Source: Georgenia satyanarayanai (GTDB lineage Bacteria > Actinomycetota > Actinomycetes > Actinomycetales > Actinomycetaceae). Taken from it: a stretch of 64,000 nucleotides of DNA. The DNA lies in the NCBI RefSeq assembly GCF_023715365.1, contig NZ_JAMBNZ010000007.1, positions 144,131 through 208,130 on the forward strand. The letters are read 5' to 3'. The notes below the pieces were generated by a model. That model was not told the DNA's origin. It saw only the letters and a program-made list of their open reading frames with translations, and made no database searches. The position numbers were made by a program, and so were the translations under genes. Below are positions 35,497 through 45,365 of the stretch, piece by piece; within the stretch, counting starts at the first letter, position 1, and the number at the start of each line of letters is the position of its first letter.

Positions 35497-36603
35497 TCAC
35501 CGCACGGGGACGAGCGCGCCGCGGCCGGCGCGGGTGAGGGTGGCCTGGCCCAGGACGCGTGTCCCGGCGTAGACGACCACCGACTGGCCCGGGGCCATGC
35601 CGCGCAGCGGGGTGTCGAGGCGGACGAGGAGCGCGTCATCCTCGCGACGGACGCGGGCGGGTGTCGGCGTGCCGTGGGCGCGGACCTGGACCTGCGCCGT
35701 CGTCCACTCCCCCGCGGGGACGTCGTCGGCGAGCCAGACGGTCTGGTCGCCGGCGAGCTCGGTCACCGAGAGCAGCTCGCCCGGGCCGACGACGACCGTG
35801 TTGGCGCTCGGGTCGGTCCGCAGCACGTAGCGGGGGCGGCCGTCGGCGGCAGGACGGCCCAGGGCCAGGCCCTTGCGCTGGCCCACGGTGTAGGCGTAGG
35901 CGCCGTCGTGGCGGCCGACCTCCTTGCCCTCGTGGTCGAGGACGGCGCCGGGCTGGGCGCCGAGGCGGTCGCGGAGGAAGCCGTGGGTGTCGCCGTCGGC
36001 GACGAAGCAGATGTCGTAGGAGTCGGGCTTGGCCGAGACGGACAGCCCGCGGGCGGCCGCCTCGGCGCGCACCTCGTCCTTGGACGCGACGTCACCGAGC
36101 GGGAAGAGCGAGCGCGCCAGGCGCTCGGGGCCCATGACGGCGAGGACGTAGGACTGGTCCTTGGCCATGTCCGCGGCGCGGTGGAGCTCGCGAGCGCCGC
36201 CGGGGCCCTCGACGATCCGCGCGTAGTGGCCGGTGGCGACGGCGTCGAAGCCGAGCGCGAGGCCACGGTCCAGGAGCGCGGAGAACTTGATGTGCTCGTT
36301 GCAGCGCACGCAGGGGTTGGGGGTGCGGCCGGCGGCGTACTCCGAGAGGAAGTCGGCGACGACGGTCTCCTCGAACTCCTCCGACAGGTCCCACACGTAG
36401 TACGGGATGCCAAGGACGTCGGCGGCGCGGCGCGCGTCGCTCGCGTCCTCGATCGAGCAGCAGCCGCGCGAGCCGGTGCGGTGCTGGGCCCGCGAGCGCG
36501 ACAGCGCCATGTGGACGCCGACGACGTCGTGCCCCGCCTCGACGGCGCGCGCGGCGGCCACGGCGGAGTCGACCCCACCCGACAGTGCTGCCAGTACTCG
36601 CAT
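35497..36603 (-). CDS. mnmA: tRNA-specific 2-thiouridylase MnmA
   Basis: A 368-residue enzyme that thiolates uridine 34 of Glu, Gln and Lys tRNAs. The PP-loop [13 protein letters not shown] is at the N-terminus; the catalytic Cys of [12 protein letters not shown] and the second catalytic Cys in [10 protein letters not shown] are both present, followed by the C-terminal beta-barrel. AAGGGA lies 6 nt before the ATG, and a TACCCT -10 (36636-36631) lies upstream. The sulfur donor, a cysteine desulfurase, is encoded about 10 kb away at 46553; in many actinobacteria these two genes are neighbours. Confidence 0.96.
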   Translation of the reverse strand: MRVLAALSGGVDSAVAAARAVEAGHDVVGVHMALSRSRAQHRTGSRGCCSIEDASDARRAADVLGIPYYVWDLSEEFEETVVADFLSEYAAGRTPNPCVRCNEHIKFSALLDRGLALGFDAVATGHYARIVEGPGGARELHRAADMAKDQSYVLAVMGPERLARSLFPLGDVASKDEVRAEAAARGLSVSAKPDSYDICFVADGDTHGFLRDRLGAQPGAVLDHEGKEVGRHDGAYAYTVGQRKGLALGRPAADGRPRYVLRTDPSANTVVVGPGELLSVTELAGDQTVWLADDVPAGEWTTAQVQVRAHGTPTPARVRREDDALLVRLDTPLRGMAPGQSVVVYAGTRVLGQATLTRAGRGALVPVR

Positions 36604-36709
36604 GCTGCGTCCCTTCTCCGAGCCCTCACCAGGGTAGGTGCTGGCCCGCACGACGACCGCAGGGACCGATCGAGGTGCACCCGTCGCCGCCTGGACGGAG
36701 CATGAGCCG

Positions 36710-37357
36710 ATGGCCTCACGCTCGTGGCACTTCACCGGACGCATCGCCGGCTGGGGCACGCCCGGGGGCACGAGGTTCGTCCTCGGCGCCTGGCGCGACT
36801 CACCGCTCGGTCCCTTCGCCGACGTCATGGTCGAGCGCCCCGACGGTGAGCGGCTGCTCCTCGCGCCCTCCCAGGAGGTCGCGGACTTCGTCGCCTCGAC
36901 CTATACCTTCGACACGACCGTGCTCGTGCCCGTCGCCGTGACGACGACGGCGGGTCACCCGCTCGCCGGCACGCCCACCGCCGCCGGACAGACCTGGCAG
37001 GTGGCCGCCGGCCCGCTGGTAGCCCACCTGCACGTGGGCGCGCGGCCGCCGCTCGGGCGGCTGCTGCGCCTCGTGCCCCGCCCCCTGGCAACCGCGCCGG
37101 CGCTCACGCGCGTCACCGACCCGGTGGCCCGGACGCTGCTGCGTGGAGTACGTACCCGCGGCTCGGCCGGCGGCGGCCGCACCGAGCACTACGGCGCCCA
37201 CGACCTCCACCGGCTCACCGCGGCCGAGACCCGCTGGGAGGGCGAGGACCTCGGCCCGCTGCACCCCCTCGACCCGCCCGTGCGCTTCGGCTTCGGCTCC
37301 TCCCCGCGAGACCCGAGCGTCACCGACCTCGTCACCACGGTGCGACCGGCACGCTGA
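36710..37357 (+). CDS. Conserved hypothetical protein
   Basis: A 215-residue soluble protein of unknown function, rich in Trp/Arg/Thr. Notable segments are [42 protein letters not shown], and a C-terminal [21 protein letters not shown]. The first and last parts look like repeated beta strands. The start is taken at ATG 36710 with GGAG upstream; an in-frame ATG at 36638 would extend it into the mnmA promoter. Divergent from mnmA; no operon partner. Of the 91 bp to the next gene I can only say they are GC-rich with partial self-complementarity. Confidence 0.75.
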   Translation: MASRSWHFTGRIAGWGTPGGTRFVLGAWRDSPLGPFADVMVERPDGERLLLAPSQEVADFVASTYTFDTTVLVPVAVTTTAGHPLAGTPTAAGQTWQVAAGPLVAHLHVGARPPLGRLLRLVPRPLATAPALTRVTDPVARTLLRGVRTRGSAGGGRTEHYGAHDLHRLTAAETRWEGEDLGPLHPLDPPVRFGFGSSPRDPSVTDLVTTVRPAR

Positions 37358-37448
37358 GGGCCCCGGGTCTCGGCCCCGCCCCGCCTCCGGGCGCGTGGCA
37401 CGTGTCCCGGTCGTCCGGGGACCTCGGGCTCCGGAGCTCGGGGCCGCG

Positions 37449-38339
37449 TCAGCCGGGCTGCGGGGCGATCATCCTGATGATCGTCGAGTCGTCGGCGGCG
37501 CCCAGGCCGTGGGCCTGGCCGATGAGGTAGAGCTGCTCGGCCGCGGCGGCGACGGGGGTGGCCAGACCGACCCCCCGGGCGGCGCGGGTGACGATCCCCA
37601 TGTCCTTGACGAAGACGTCCACGCGGCTGCGCACCTCCGGGTCCTCGTCGTCGTAGGCCTGGAGCATGCGCGGCCCGCGGTCGCCGAGCATGAAGGATGC
37701 GGCCGCCCCTGCCCCGAGGGTGCGCAAGGCCCGGGCCGGGTCGAGCCCGAGCGCCTCGGCCAGCGCCAGGGCCTCGGCCGCAGCTGCGATGTGCACCCCG
37801 CACAGCAGCTGGTTGACCGTCTTCATCGCCTGGCCGTCCCCCGGCCGTGAGCCGATGCGCTCCAGGGTCGAGGCGAGCCGGTCCAGGACCGGTGTGGCGA
37901 GCGTGAAGGCCTCGTCGGTCGCCCCCACAGTGATGAGCAGGTCCCCGGCGCCGGCCCGGGCCGGGCCCCCGGAGATCGGCGCGTCGACGAGATGGAGGCC
38001 CGCCGCGGCGAGGTCGTCGGCGACGGCGCGCACGGCGTCGATCCCGATGGTCGAGGTGAGGACGACCAGCGCACCGGGTGGCAGGACAGCCACCAGGCCG
38101 TCGCTGCCGTGCAGCACCTCCTCCAGCTGCGCGGCGTCGCGGACCGCGAGGAGCACGGCGTCCGCCGTGGCTGCGGCCGAGCGTGCGGAGCCGTTCGCCC
38201 TCACCCCGTGCTCCTGCGCCTGCGCGCAGCGGTCGGGGTCGACGTCGTACCCGTGGACGGTGAACGTCTCTGCGAGCCGTGTCGCCATGGGCAGACCCAT
38301 GGCGCCGAGGCCGACGACGGCGATCGTGCTGACGGTCAT
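37449..38339 (-). CDS. 3-hydroxyisobutyrate/6-phosphogluconate dehydrogenase-family oxidoreductase
   Basis: A 296-residue NAD(P)-dependent beta-hydroxyacid dehydrogenase. It has the Rossmann motif AVVGLGAMGLPMA, the substrate-binding loop VDAPISGGPARAGAGDL, and the catalytic Lys in QAMKTVNQLLCG. Members include 3-hydroxyisobutyrate dehydrogenase, tartronate semialdehyde reductase and L-threonate dehydrogenase (LtnD); the sequence around the catalytic Lys is closest in feel to the last two, but I cannot fix the substrate. It stands alone, divergent from the glycosyltransferase operon. Confidence 0.9.
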   Translation of the reverse strand: MTVSTIAVVGLGAMGLPMATRLAETFTVHGYDVDPDRCAQAQEHGVRANGSARSAAATADAVLLAVRDAAQLEEVLHGSDGLVAVLPPGALVVLTSTIGIDAVRAVADDLAAAGLHLVDAPISGGPARAGAGDLLITVGATDEAFTLATPVLDRLASTLERIGSRPGDGQAMKTVNQLLCGVHIAAAAEALALAEALGLDPARALRTLGAGAAASFMLGDRGPRMLQAYDDEDPEVRSRVDVFVKDMGIVTRAARGVGLATPVAAAAEQLYLIGQAHGLGAADDSTIIRMIAPQPG

Positions 38340-38487
38340 GTCTCGTTCCCTCTCGTGGGCGGACGTCGAGCGGCCGGCATGGGCCGCGTCCGACGGCCCG
38401 GTGCCGGCCACGCTAGGCCGACGGACGCGCCGCTGCACGTCCTGGTGGGGGCGGCGACCCCGGGGTGGACGGCCGCTGCCCGGCCGG

Positions 38488-38511
38488 GCGGATGAGAGGG
38501 GTCTCATCTGC
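38488..38511. promoter_or_regulatory. Palindrome in the promoter region of the glycosyltransferase operon
   Basis: GATGAGA-GGGG-TCTCATC (38491-38508) is a perfect 7-bp-arm inverted repeat, extendable by three pairs including one G-U. It lies in the 260-bp gap between the divergent dehydrogenase (start 38339) and the glycosyltransferase operon (start 38600), so an operator is likelier than a terminator. No convincing -10/-35 pair is visible beside it; GAAGGGAG lies before the first ATG. Confidence 0.45.
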
Positions 38512-38599
38512 CCGTCACGGAGGGCTCACCTTGACGCGATGAACTTCCTGGCATGCCGCGGACCAGCTCCCCGGCGCGACGTGAGAAGGGAGACCCCGC

Positions 38600-39826
38600 A
38601 TGACCACGACCACCACCAGGCCCACCGGCCTGGCCGGCCCGCACCCGGGCAGCGCGCCCCGCGGCCGGCGGCTGCGCGTCGCGCTGTACTCGCACGACGC
38701 CCTCGGTCTCGGTCATGTCCGCCGCAACCTCGCGATCGCCCGGGCGCTCACCACCCTCGGCCCGGCGCCGGACGTCCTCCTCCTCACCGGCGCCCCGGAG
38801 GCGGTCACCGCGCACCGCCCCGCGCACTGCGACCTCGTCTCCCTGCCCGCGCTCGCCAAGGACGCCACCGGCGCCTACTCCGCCCGCCACCTCTCCGTGG
38901 ACGAGGCGCACATCCGGCACATGCGGCGCAGCATCCTCACCGCGGCGCTGTCCTCCTTCCGGCCCGACGTCCTCGTCGTCGACAAGCACCTCCGCGGCTT
39001 CCTCGGCGAGCTCGAGCCCGCCCTCGACCTCCTGCGCGCCGCCGGCACCCGCATCGTCCTGGGGCTGCGCGATGTCCTGGACGACGCCGTCACCTCCCGC
39101 CGCGAGTGGGACACCGACCGCGGGGCCCAGGCGCTGCGCCGCTGGTACGACCAGGTGTGGGTCTACGGGGACCGCGCCGTCCACGACCTCGCCGCCGAGC
39201 TCGACCTGCCCGCCGCGCGCACCGTCCACACCGGCTACCTCGCCACCGGCCGCCAGGGCGGGCCGGCCGTCACCGAGGTCGCCAGCCCCTACGTCCTCGC
39301 GATGGTCGGCGGCGGCTCAGACGGCGCCCACCTCGCCGAGGCCTTCGTCCGCAGCGCCATGCCGGCCGGCCACCACGGCGTTCTCGTCACCGGCCCGCAG
39401 ATGCCCGCCGACGACGTCCGCCGGGTCACCGAGATCGCCGCCCACCGCACCGACCTCACCGTCCGCACCTACGTCGAGGACGCCGAGGCCCTCATCGGCG
39501 GCGCCGCCGCCGTCGTCTCCATGGGCGGGTACAACACGGTGTGCGAGGCGCTCGCCCTCGGCGCCCGGCTGCTCGTCGTGCCCCGCGTGCGCCCCCGCCA
39601 GGAGCAGCTCGTGCGCGCCCGCCTGCTCACCGCCGTCGGCGTCCTCGACCACCTGCCGCCGGACCGGCTCGACCCGCCCGCTCTCGAGCAGTGGCTCGCG
39701 CGCGCCGTCACCGCCCCTCCCGACGGCGGACGGCCGGGTGACGCCGTCGACCTCGACGGCCTCGCGCGCCTGCCCCACCTGCTTGCCAGTCTCGTCGCCA
39801 TGAAGGAGGAGACCGATGTCGCCTGA
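38600..39826 (+). CDS. GT-B glycosyltransferase, MurG/GT28-like
   Basis: A 408-residue cytoplasmic enzyme. The N-terminal half has the donor/acceptor loop SHDALGLGHVRRNLAIARAL, like the GxGH loop of MurG-type enzymes, and the C-terminal half has MVGGGSDGAHLAEAF and AVVSMGGYNTVCEALALG, the glycine-rich nucleotide-sugar-binding region of family 28. GAAGGGAG precedes the ATG. It is the first of six overlapping genes (38600-46540); its stop overlaps the next start by 11 bp. Donor and acceptor are unknown. It is not MurG itself: the region lacks division and cell-wall genes. Confidence 0.88.
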   Translation: MTTTTTRPTGLAGPHPGSAPRGRRLRVALYSHDALGLGHVRRNLAIARALTTLGPAPDVLLLTGAPEAVTAHRPAHCDLVSLPALAKDATGAYSARHLSVDEAHIRHMRRSILTAALSSFRPDVLVVDKHLRGFLGELEPALDLLRAAGTRIVLGLRDVLDDAVTSRREWDTDRGAQALRRWYDQVWVYGDRAVHDLAAELDLPAARTVHTGYLATGRQGGPAVTEVASPYVLAMVGGGSDGAHLAEAFVRSAMPAGHHGVLVTGPQMPADDVRRVTEIAAHRTDLTVRTYVEDAEALIGGAAAVVSMGGYNTVCEALALGARLLVVPRVRPRQEQLVRARLLTAVGVLDHLPPDRLDPPALEQWLARAVTAPPDGGRPGDAVDLDGLARLPHLLASLVAMKEETDVA

Positions 39827-41111
39827 GCGAGTCGGCTACGTGCTCAAGATGTACCCCCGGTTCTCCGAGACCTTCATCGTCTCCGAGCTGCTGGGCCGCG
39901 AGGCTCGCGGCGCGGGCCTCGAGGTGTTCTCGCTGCGCCCGCCGGTGGACCCGCGCTTCCACAGCGCCCTGGCCGAGGTGCGCGCCCCCGTCACCTACGT
40001 GCCCCGGGCCCGCAAGCCCGAGGAGCTGTGGGACGCGCTGCGGGCGGCCGCCCCGGAGCTGCCGCTGCTGCACCGCGCCCTGCCCGAGCTGCTCGCGGCC
40101 GAGGCCTCCGACGCCGGCCAGGCGCTCTCGCTCGCCGTCATGGTCGTGCGCCGCGGGATCACCCACCTGCACGCGCACTTCGCCTCGCTCGCGACGACGG
40201 TCGCGCGGCTCACCTCGCTTCTCACCGGCGTGCCGTACTCCTTCACCGCGCACGCCAAGGACATCTTCCACTCCTCGGTGGACCCCGCGGACCTGGCCCG
40301 CAAGATCGCCGGCGCCCACCATGTCGTGACGATCAGCGACTTCAACGAGCGCCACCTGCGCACCACCTACCCCGAGGCAGTCGCGGCGACGCGGTTGCAC
40401 CGCATCTACAACGGCCTGAACCTCACCGACTTCCCCTTCACGCCCCCGGCGGTGGACGACGACGGCGGCACGGACGTCGTCGCCGTCGGTCGCCTCGTGG
40501 AGAAGAAGGGCTTCGACGTCCTCGTCGACGCGCTCGCCCACCTGCGCGACCGCGGCCGGCCGCTGCGCTGCAGGATCGTCGGCGGCGGGGAGAAGGAGGC
40601 CGAGCTGCGGGCCCAGGTCACCGCGCTCGGACTCGAGGGGCTCGTCGAGCTCACCGGGCCGCTGCCCCAGCACGAGGTCCGCGCTCACGTCGCGAGCGCC
40701 GGCGTCTTCGCCGCGCCCTGCGTCGTCGGCTCCGACGGCAACGCCGACGGCCTGCCCACCGTGCTCCTCGAGGCGATGGCGCTCGGCACGCCGTGCGTGT
40801 CGACCGACGTCACCGGCATCACCGAGGCCGTGCGGCACGAGGAGACCGGGCTGCAGGTCGGGCAGCACGATCCCGTGGGCCTGGCCGACGCGATCATCCG
40901 CGTGCTCGACGACGCCGCGCTGCGCGAGCGCCTCATCCGCGCCGCCCGCGCGCTCGTCGAGCGCGAGTTCGACACCCGCCGTCAGGTCGCGGCCCTCGAG
41001 CGTGCCACCCGGGCGAGGAACACCTCAGCGCTCGGCGCGAGGGTGGTCGCGTCCGCCGACACCCCGGATGTCGCCGACAGCTGGATCTCGCCCGCGCAGG
41101 AGGTGCGCTGA
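39816..41111 (+). CDS. Glycosyltransferase family 4
   Basis: A 431-residue GT-B enzyme: N-terminus YVLKMYPRFSETFIVSE typical of a GT4 subgroup acting on exported glycans, HLHAHFASLATTVARL and FTAHAKDIFH in the acceptor half, then VVAVGRLVEKKGFDVLVDAL and the E-x7-E-type region SDGNADGLPTVLLEAMALG in the donor half. GAGGAG sits before the ATG. The last 15 codons run through a copy of a sequence also found in the intergenic DNA at 53525-53649, so the natural C-terminus may have been altered. Its stop overlaps the next gene's ATG by one base. Confidence 0.92.
   Translation: MSPERVGYVLKMYPRFSETFIVSELLGREARGAGLEVFSLRPPVDPRFHSALAEVRAPVTYVPRARKPEELWDALRAAAPELPLLHRALPELLAAEASDAGQALSLAVMVVRRGITHLHAHFASLATTVARLTSLLTGVPYSFTAHAKDIFHSSVDPADLARKIAGAHHVVTISDFNERHLRTTYPEAVAATRLHRIYNGLNLTDFPFTPPAVDDDGGTDVVAVGRLVEKKGFDVLVDALAHLRDRGRPLRCRIVGGGEKEAELRAQVTALGLEGLVELTGPLPQHEVRAHVASAGVFAAPCVVGSDGNADGLPTVLLEAMALGTPCVSTDVTGITEAVRHEETGLQVGQHDPVGLADAIIRVLDDAALRERLIRAARALVEREFDTRRQVAALERATRARNTSALGARVVASADTPDVADSWISPAQEVR
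41072..41093 (-). repeat. Copy of a dispersed repeat inside the end of a GT4 gene
   Basis: Read on the minus strand this segment is a 22-bp sequence with core GAGATCCAGCTGTCGGCG. It equals the copy at 53628-53649 except for one base (G for C) and the copy at 53525-53546 except for two. Here it lies within the last codons (ADSWISPAQ) of the GT4 gene. Confidence 0.7.
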
Positions 41112-42319
41112 TGCGGATCGCCTACGTCTGCGCCGATCCCGGCATCCCGGTCTTCGGCACCAAGGGAGCCTCCGTCCACGTCCAGGAGGTCGTGCGCGTC
41201 CTCCTCGAGGCGGGTCACGAGATCGACCTCTTCTGCCGGCGCACCGGCGGGGAGCCGTGGCCGGCCGCCGCGGCCGCCCGGGCCGCGGGCCGGCTCACCG
41301 TCCACGAGCTGGGCCGCGTCCGCGGGGAGGACGTCGCCGACCGCGAGCGCCGCGCGATGGCCGCCGACGGCGACCTGCTGGCCGCCGTCACCGCCGCTGG
41401 TCCCTTCGACGCCGTCTACGAGCGCTACTCGCTGTGGAGCACCGCGGGCACCGCCTACGCCCGGGAGCACGGCGTGCCCGCCGTCCTCGAGGTCAACGCC
41501 CCATTGCCCGACGAGCAGGCCCGCCACCGCGGGCTCGTCCACGCGGATGCGGCCCACGCCGTCGTGCGGCAGGCCGCCACCGACGCGAGCGTCGTCGTGT
41601 GCGTCTCCGAACCGGTCGCCACCTGGGTGCGCGAGCAGCTGGCGGGCACCGCGCGCGCCGACCGGCCCGCCGTCGTCGTCGAGGCGAACGGGGTGGACGT
41701 CGAGCGCATCGTCCCTGCCGCGGGCCGCCCGGCCCGGCCCTTCACGGTCGGTTTCGTCGGGACCCTCAAGCCGTGGCACGGGACCGAGACGCTGCTCGAG
41801 GCCCACGCGCTGCTGCGGCGCTCGGTGCCGGAGGCACGGCTGCTGCTCGTCGGTGACGGCCCGCAGGCGCAGGCGCTGCGCGAGCAGGCGCGCGCCCTGG
41901 GGACCGAGGGGGCCGTCGAGACGACCGGCGCCGTCGCACCCGTCGACGTGCCCGCCCTGCTCCACCGGATGGACGTCGCCACCGCGCCCTACCCCGCCGC
42001 GGGCGAGGGGTACTTCTCCCCGCTCAAGGTCTACGAGTACATGGCCGCCGGGCTGCCCGTCGTCGCCTCCGCCGTCGGGCAGCTGCCGGGCGTCGTCGAG
42101 CACGCGCGTACCGGTTTCCTCGTCCCGGGCTCGGACCCGGCGGCGCTGGCCGAGGCGCTGCGCGAGCTGGCCACCGACGCCGGCCTGCGCGAGAGGGTCG
42201 GGGCCGCGGCGCGGGCGCACGTGACCTCCGGGCACACGTGGACGCACGTCGTCGAGCGCTCGCTCGCGGCGGCCGGGCTGCCGCTGGCGGCCCGGGAGCC
42301 GGCGGGGGTGGGCAGCTGA
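41111..42319 (+). CDS. Glycosyltransferase family 4
   Basis: A 402-residue GT-B enzyme. The N-terminus IAYVCADPGIPVFGTKGASV with HVQEVVRVLLEAGHEIDLF and the C-terminal half GFVGTLKPWHGTETLLEAH, LLLVGDGPQA and the EYMAAGLPVVAS helix define GT4; the second catalytic Glu region is SPLKVYEYMA. Start overlaps the upstream stop (TGATG) and its stop overlaps the ABC transporter start (TGATG). Presumably adds a sugar to the same product as its two neighbours; substrates unknown. Confidence 0.92.
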   Translation: MRIAYVCADPGIPVFGTKGASVHVQEVVRVLLEAGHEIDLFCRRTGGEPWPAAAAARAAGRLTVHELGRVRGEDVADRERRAMAADGDLLAAVTAAGPFDAVYERYSLWSTAGTAYAREHGVPAVLEVNAPLPDEQARHRGLVHADAAHAVVRQAATDASVVVCVSEPVATWVREQLAGTARADRPAVVVEANGVDVERIVPAAGRPARPFTVGFVGTLKPWHGTETLLEAHALLRRSVPEARLLLVGDGPQAQALREQARALGTEGAVETTGAVAPVDVPALLHRMDVATAPYPAAGEGYFSPLKVYEYMAAGLPVVASAVGQLPGVVEHARTGFLVPGSDPAALAEALRELATDAGLRERVGAAARAHVTSGHTWTHVVERSLAAAGLPLAAREPAGVGS

Positions 42320-44142
42320 TGGCCACCCGCAAGCCCGCCGCCGAGCTGCGCTCGATCGTGCCTTCGCTGCGCCGGATCTGGACCTTCCTGCGCCCGCACC
42401 TGCGGCCGCACCGGACGGTCGTCGCCGGCGGCTTCGTCGCGCTCTTCGCCGAGGTGGCCTTCCGGCTCCTCGAGCCGTGGCCGCTGAAGTTCGTCATCGA
42501 CGCCGTCATCGCGCCCGGCGCCGCGCAGGACCCGGGCCTCGTCACGCTCCTCGTGTGGGCGGCGATCGCCGTCGTCGCCGTCGCGGGACTGCGCGCCCTG
42601 GCGGCCTACGTCATGACGGTGTGCTTCGCGCTCGCCGGGACCCGCGCCATGACCTCGGTGCGGGCCCAGGTCTACGGCCACGTGCTGCGCCTGTCCCTGC
42701 GCTTCCACAGCTCCGCGCGCGGCGGCGACCTCATCACCCGGCTCATCACCGACGTCGGACGGCTGCGCGACGTCGCCGTCACCGCCGCGATGCCGCTCAT
42801 CGGCAACGTCATCACCCTCGTGGCGATGGTGACGGTCATGGTGATCCTCGACTGGCGACTCGCGCTCGTCGTCGTCGCCGCCTTCCCGCTCTTCGCGCTG
42901 TCCTCATCCCGCTCCACCCGCAAGATCACCTCCGCCTCCCGTCAGCAGCGGCGCCGCGAGGGTGACCTCGCGGGCGCGGCCGGGGAGTCGCTCGGTGCCA
43001 TCAAGGTGGTCCAGGCCTACTCGCTCGCCGAGCGGCTCGAGTCGACCTTCGCGGCCTCGGGCGCCAAGGAGCTCACGGAGGGCGTGCGCGCCACCCGCCT
43101 CTCGGCGGCGCTCGAGCGCAAGACCGACCTCCTCGTGGGCGTGGCCACCGGCGTCGTCCTCCTCGTCGGTGGCTGGTCGGTGGTGCGGGGACGGCTCACG
43201 CCCGGTGAGCTCGTCGTCTTCGTCCAGTACCTCAAGAGCGCCTTCAAGCCGATGCGCGACCTCGCGAAGTACACCGGCCGCATCGCCAAGGCCGCCGCGT
43301 CCGGCGAGCGGATCCTCGACATCATGCACACCGAGCAGGACGTCACCGACTCCGCCAAGGCCTACACGATCAAGCGGCTCGCCGGGGAGATCCGCCTGAA
43401 GCACGTCACCGCCTCCTACACCGGCGTCGACAAGGCCCTGGACGACGTGTCGCTGCGCATCCTGCCCGGCACGAAGGTCGCCGTCGTCGGGCACTCCGGC
43501 TCCGGCAAGTCCACCCTCGCCGGGCTGCTCCTGCGGCTGCAGGACCCGGTGAGCGGCGCGGTCACGCTCGACGGGCACGACCTGCGCGACGTCACCCTCG
43601 AGTCGCTGCGCGCCCACGTGGCCGTCGTCCTCCAGGAGTCGGTCCTCTTCCACGGCACGATCGCCGAGAACATCGAGATGGGCCGGCCCGGCGCCACCCC
43701 GGAGGAGGTCGAGGCCGCCGCACGGGCCGCCAACGCCCACCAGTTCATCACCCGGCTCCCCGAGGGCTACGGGACCCTGGTCGGTGAGCGCGGCGACACG
43801 CTCTCCGGCGGACAGCGCCAGCGCGTGGCCATCGCCCGCGCCATGCTCCGCGACGCGCCGATCATCGTCCTCGACGAGGCGACCACCGGGCTGGACCCGA
43901 AGAACTCCGCGGAGGTCTTCCAGGCGGTCGACCGGCTCGCCGCCGGGCGCACCACCGTCGTCATCACCCACACCCTGGCCGACGCGCTGGGCTGCGACGA
44001 GGTCGTCGTCCTCGAGCGCGGCCGGGTCGTCGAGCACGGCCGTCCTGCCGCGCTCATGGCCACGCCCGGCTCCCGCCTCGCACTGCTCGACCCGCAGCGG
44101 CACCAGCGGCCCGTCGTCGTCCCCGACCGGAAGGGCGCCTGA
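42319..44142 (+). CDS. ABC exporter, fused permease and ATPase (MsbA-like half-transporter)
   Basis: A 607-residue half-transporter working as a homodimer. Six helices form the type IV (B-family) transmembrane domain (residues about 35-320); the ABC domain follows with Walker A GHSGSGKST, signature LSGGQRQRVAIARAML, Walker B IIVLDEATTGLD and H-loop VITHTLADAL, all intact. Its start and stop each overlap the flanking genes by one base (TGATG). Placed after three glycosyltransferases, it most likely exports their glycosylated product or a lipid-linked intermediate. A peptide or drug exporter is the alternative. Confidence 0.93.
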   Translation: MATRKPAAELRSIVPSLRRIWTFLRPHLRPHRTVVAGGFVALFAEVAFRLLEPWPLKFVIDAVIAPGAAQDPGLVTLLVWAAIAVVAVAGLRALAAYVMTVCFALAGTRAMTSVRAQVYGHVLRLSLRFHSSARGGDLITRLITDVGRLRDVAVTAAMPLIGNVITLVAMVTVMVILDWRLALVVVAAFPLFALSSSRSTRKITSASRQQRRREGDLAGAAGESLGAIKVVQAYSLAERLESTFAASGAKELTEGVRATRLSAALERKTDLLVGVATGVVLLVGGWSVVRGRLTPGELVVFVQYLKSAFKPMRDLAKYTGRIAKAAASGERILDIMHTEQDVTDSAKAYTIKRLAGEIRLKHVTASYTGVDKALDDVSLRILPGTKVAVVGHSGSGKSTLAGLLLRLQDPVSGAVTLDGHDLRDVTLESLRAHVAVVLQESVLFHGTIAENIEMGRPGATPEEVEAAARAANAHQFITRLPEGYGTLVGERGDTLSGGQRQRVAIARAMLRDAPIIVLDEATTGLDPKNSAEVFQAVDRLAAGRTTVVITHTLADALGCDEVVVLERGRVVEHGRPAALMATPGSRLALLDPQRHQRPVVVPDRKGA

Positions 44143-45365
44143 TGCTCGACCTCGCACCGGCCGATGCTCGCCTCGCCGCCGCCGACCCCGCGCTCCCCGG
44201 CCTGCGCGACCTGCTCGCGCCGCTCGGCCTGGTCCGCCGCCTGGCACCGGGCTGGGGCGTGCGCGAGGCGCGCGTCGCCTACCTGCGCTACAAGCCGGGC
44301 ACCTCGCTCCTCGCCGGGCTCGTCCTCACCGACGACGACGGCGTCACCTCCTTCGCCCAGGCCCTCGCCCTGCGCGCGGGCTCGGCGGACAAGCTCGCCA
44401 AGGTGCGCCGGGCCGGGGAGGCCGACGACGTCGGCCGGGGCGCCGTCGTGGACGGCGCGCTCGGTGTGGCGGTCGGTGACGTCACGGCGGACCGGCGGCT
44501 GCCCGGTGTGCGCCGCGTGCTGCGGGACGCCGACGGCGTGACTCCGCTCGTCTACCGGCCCGGCCGCCGCTGGGTGGCGCGGATCGAGGACGGCCGGGAG
44601 CCGGGTGAGCTGGTACGCGTGTACCACCCGGGAAGGACCGGTGGCGTCCTCGCCGGCCACCGGGCGCTGGCCGGGCTGCCCGTGCCCGCCCTCACCGCGG
44701 TGCGGCGGCGCCGCGGCACGGTGCGCACCGCCTGGGTGCCGGGGACCTCGCTCGACCGGCTCAGCGGCGCGGAGGCGCTGTGGGCGCAGGCCGGCGCGCT
44801 GGCGGCGGCGGTCCACCGCGAGGCCCGGGACGAGCGTCTGGACCGGGTGGACCGGGACGCCCAGCTGGGGGCCTCGGTGTCGGCCGTGCGCGCGGTGGCG
44901 CCGGCGTCCGCAGACGCCGCACAGGTGGCGGCCGAGCGGGTCCGTGCGGGCCTGGCTGGGCGCGGGGTCGTGAGCGTGGTGCACGGGGACCTCTCGGCCG
45001 ACCAGCTCGTCGTGCGGCCCGACGTCGCCGCGGGCACGGCACCGGACGCGGCGGCCCCCGGCCAGGCCCCGCTCACCCTCATCGACCTCGACCGGGTCGC
45101 GCTCGACGACCCCCTCGCCGACCTCGGCTCCTGGTACGGCGCGCTCGTCGCGACCGGTGCGGAGGCGGGAGACCCCGCGCGGGTGCTCGCCCCGCTGCTC
45201 ACCGGGTACACCGCCGCGGGCGGGGAGGTCGACGAGCGGGTCCTGCGGCTCCACTGCGCGGCGGCCGTCCTCCAGCGCGCCGTCGAGCCCTTCCGCCGTC
45301 ACCGCCCCGACTGGTTCGACGGCGTCGCCCGTCTCGTCGCCGTCGCCGAGGAGCTCACGTCGTGA
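44142..45365 (+). CDS. APH-fold phosphotransferase (first of two)
   Basis: A 407-residue protein kinase-like phosphotransferase. The catalytic loop is VVHGDLSADQLVV with His281-Gly-Asp283 and Gln in place of the usual Asn; the Mg-binding Asp lies in LIDLDRVALDDPLADLGSW. The N-terminal lobe carries YLRYKPGTSLLAGLVL, which differs from aminoglycoside kinases. The HxDLxxxQ form is shared with maltokinase (60319), hinting at a sugar or polyol substrate. It is cotranscribed with the ABC exporter (TGATG overlap) and ends GTGA-overlapped with a second kinase. Function unknown. Confidence 0.82.
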   Translation: MLDLAPADARLAAADPALPGLRDLLAPLGLVRRLAPGWGVREARVAYLRYKPGTSLLAGLVLTDDDGVTSFAQALALRAGSADKLAKVRRAGEADDVGRGAVVDGALGVAVGDVTADRRLPGVRRVLRDADGVTPLVYRPGRRWVARIEDGREPGELVRVYHPGRTGGVLAGHRALAGLPVPALTAVRRRRGTVRTAWVPGTSLDRLSGAEALWAQAGALAAAVHREARDERLDRVDRDAQLGASVSAVRAVAPASADAAQVAAERVRAGLAGRGVVSVVHGDLSADQLVVRPDVAAGTAPDAAAPGQAPLTLIDLDRVALDDPLADLGSWYGALVATGAEAGDPARVLAPLLTGYTAAGGEVDERVLRLHCAAAVLQRAVEPFRRHRPDWFDGVARLVAVAEELTS

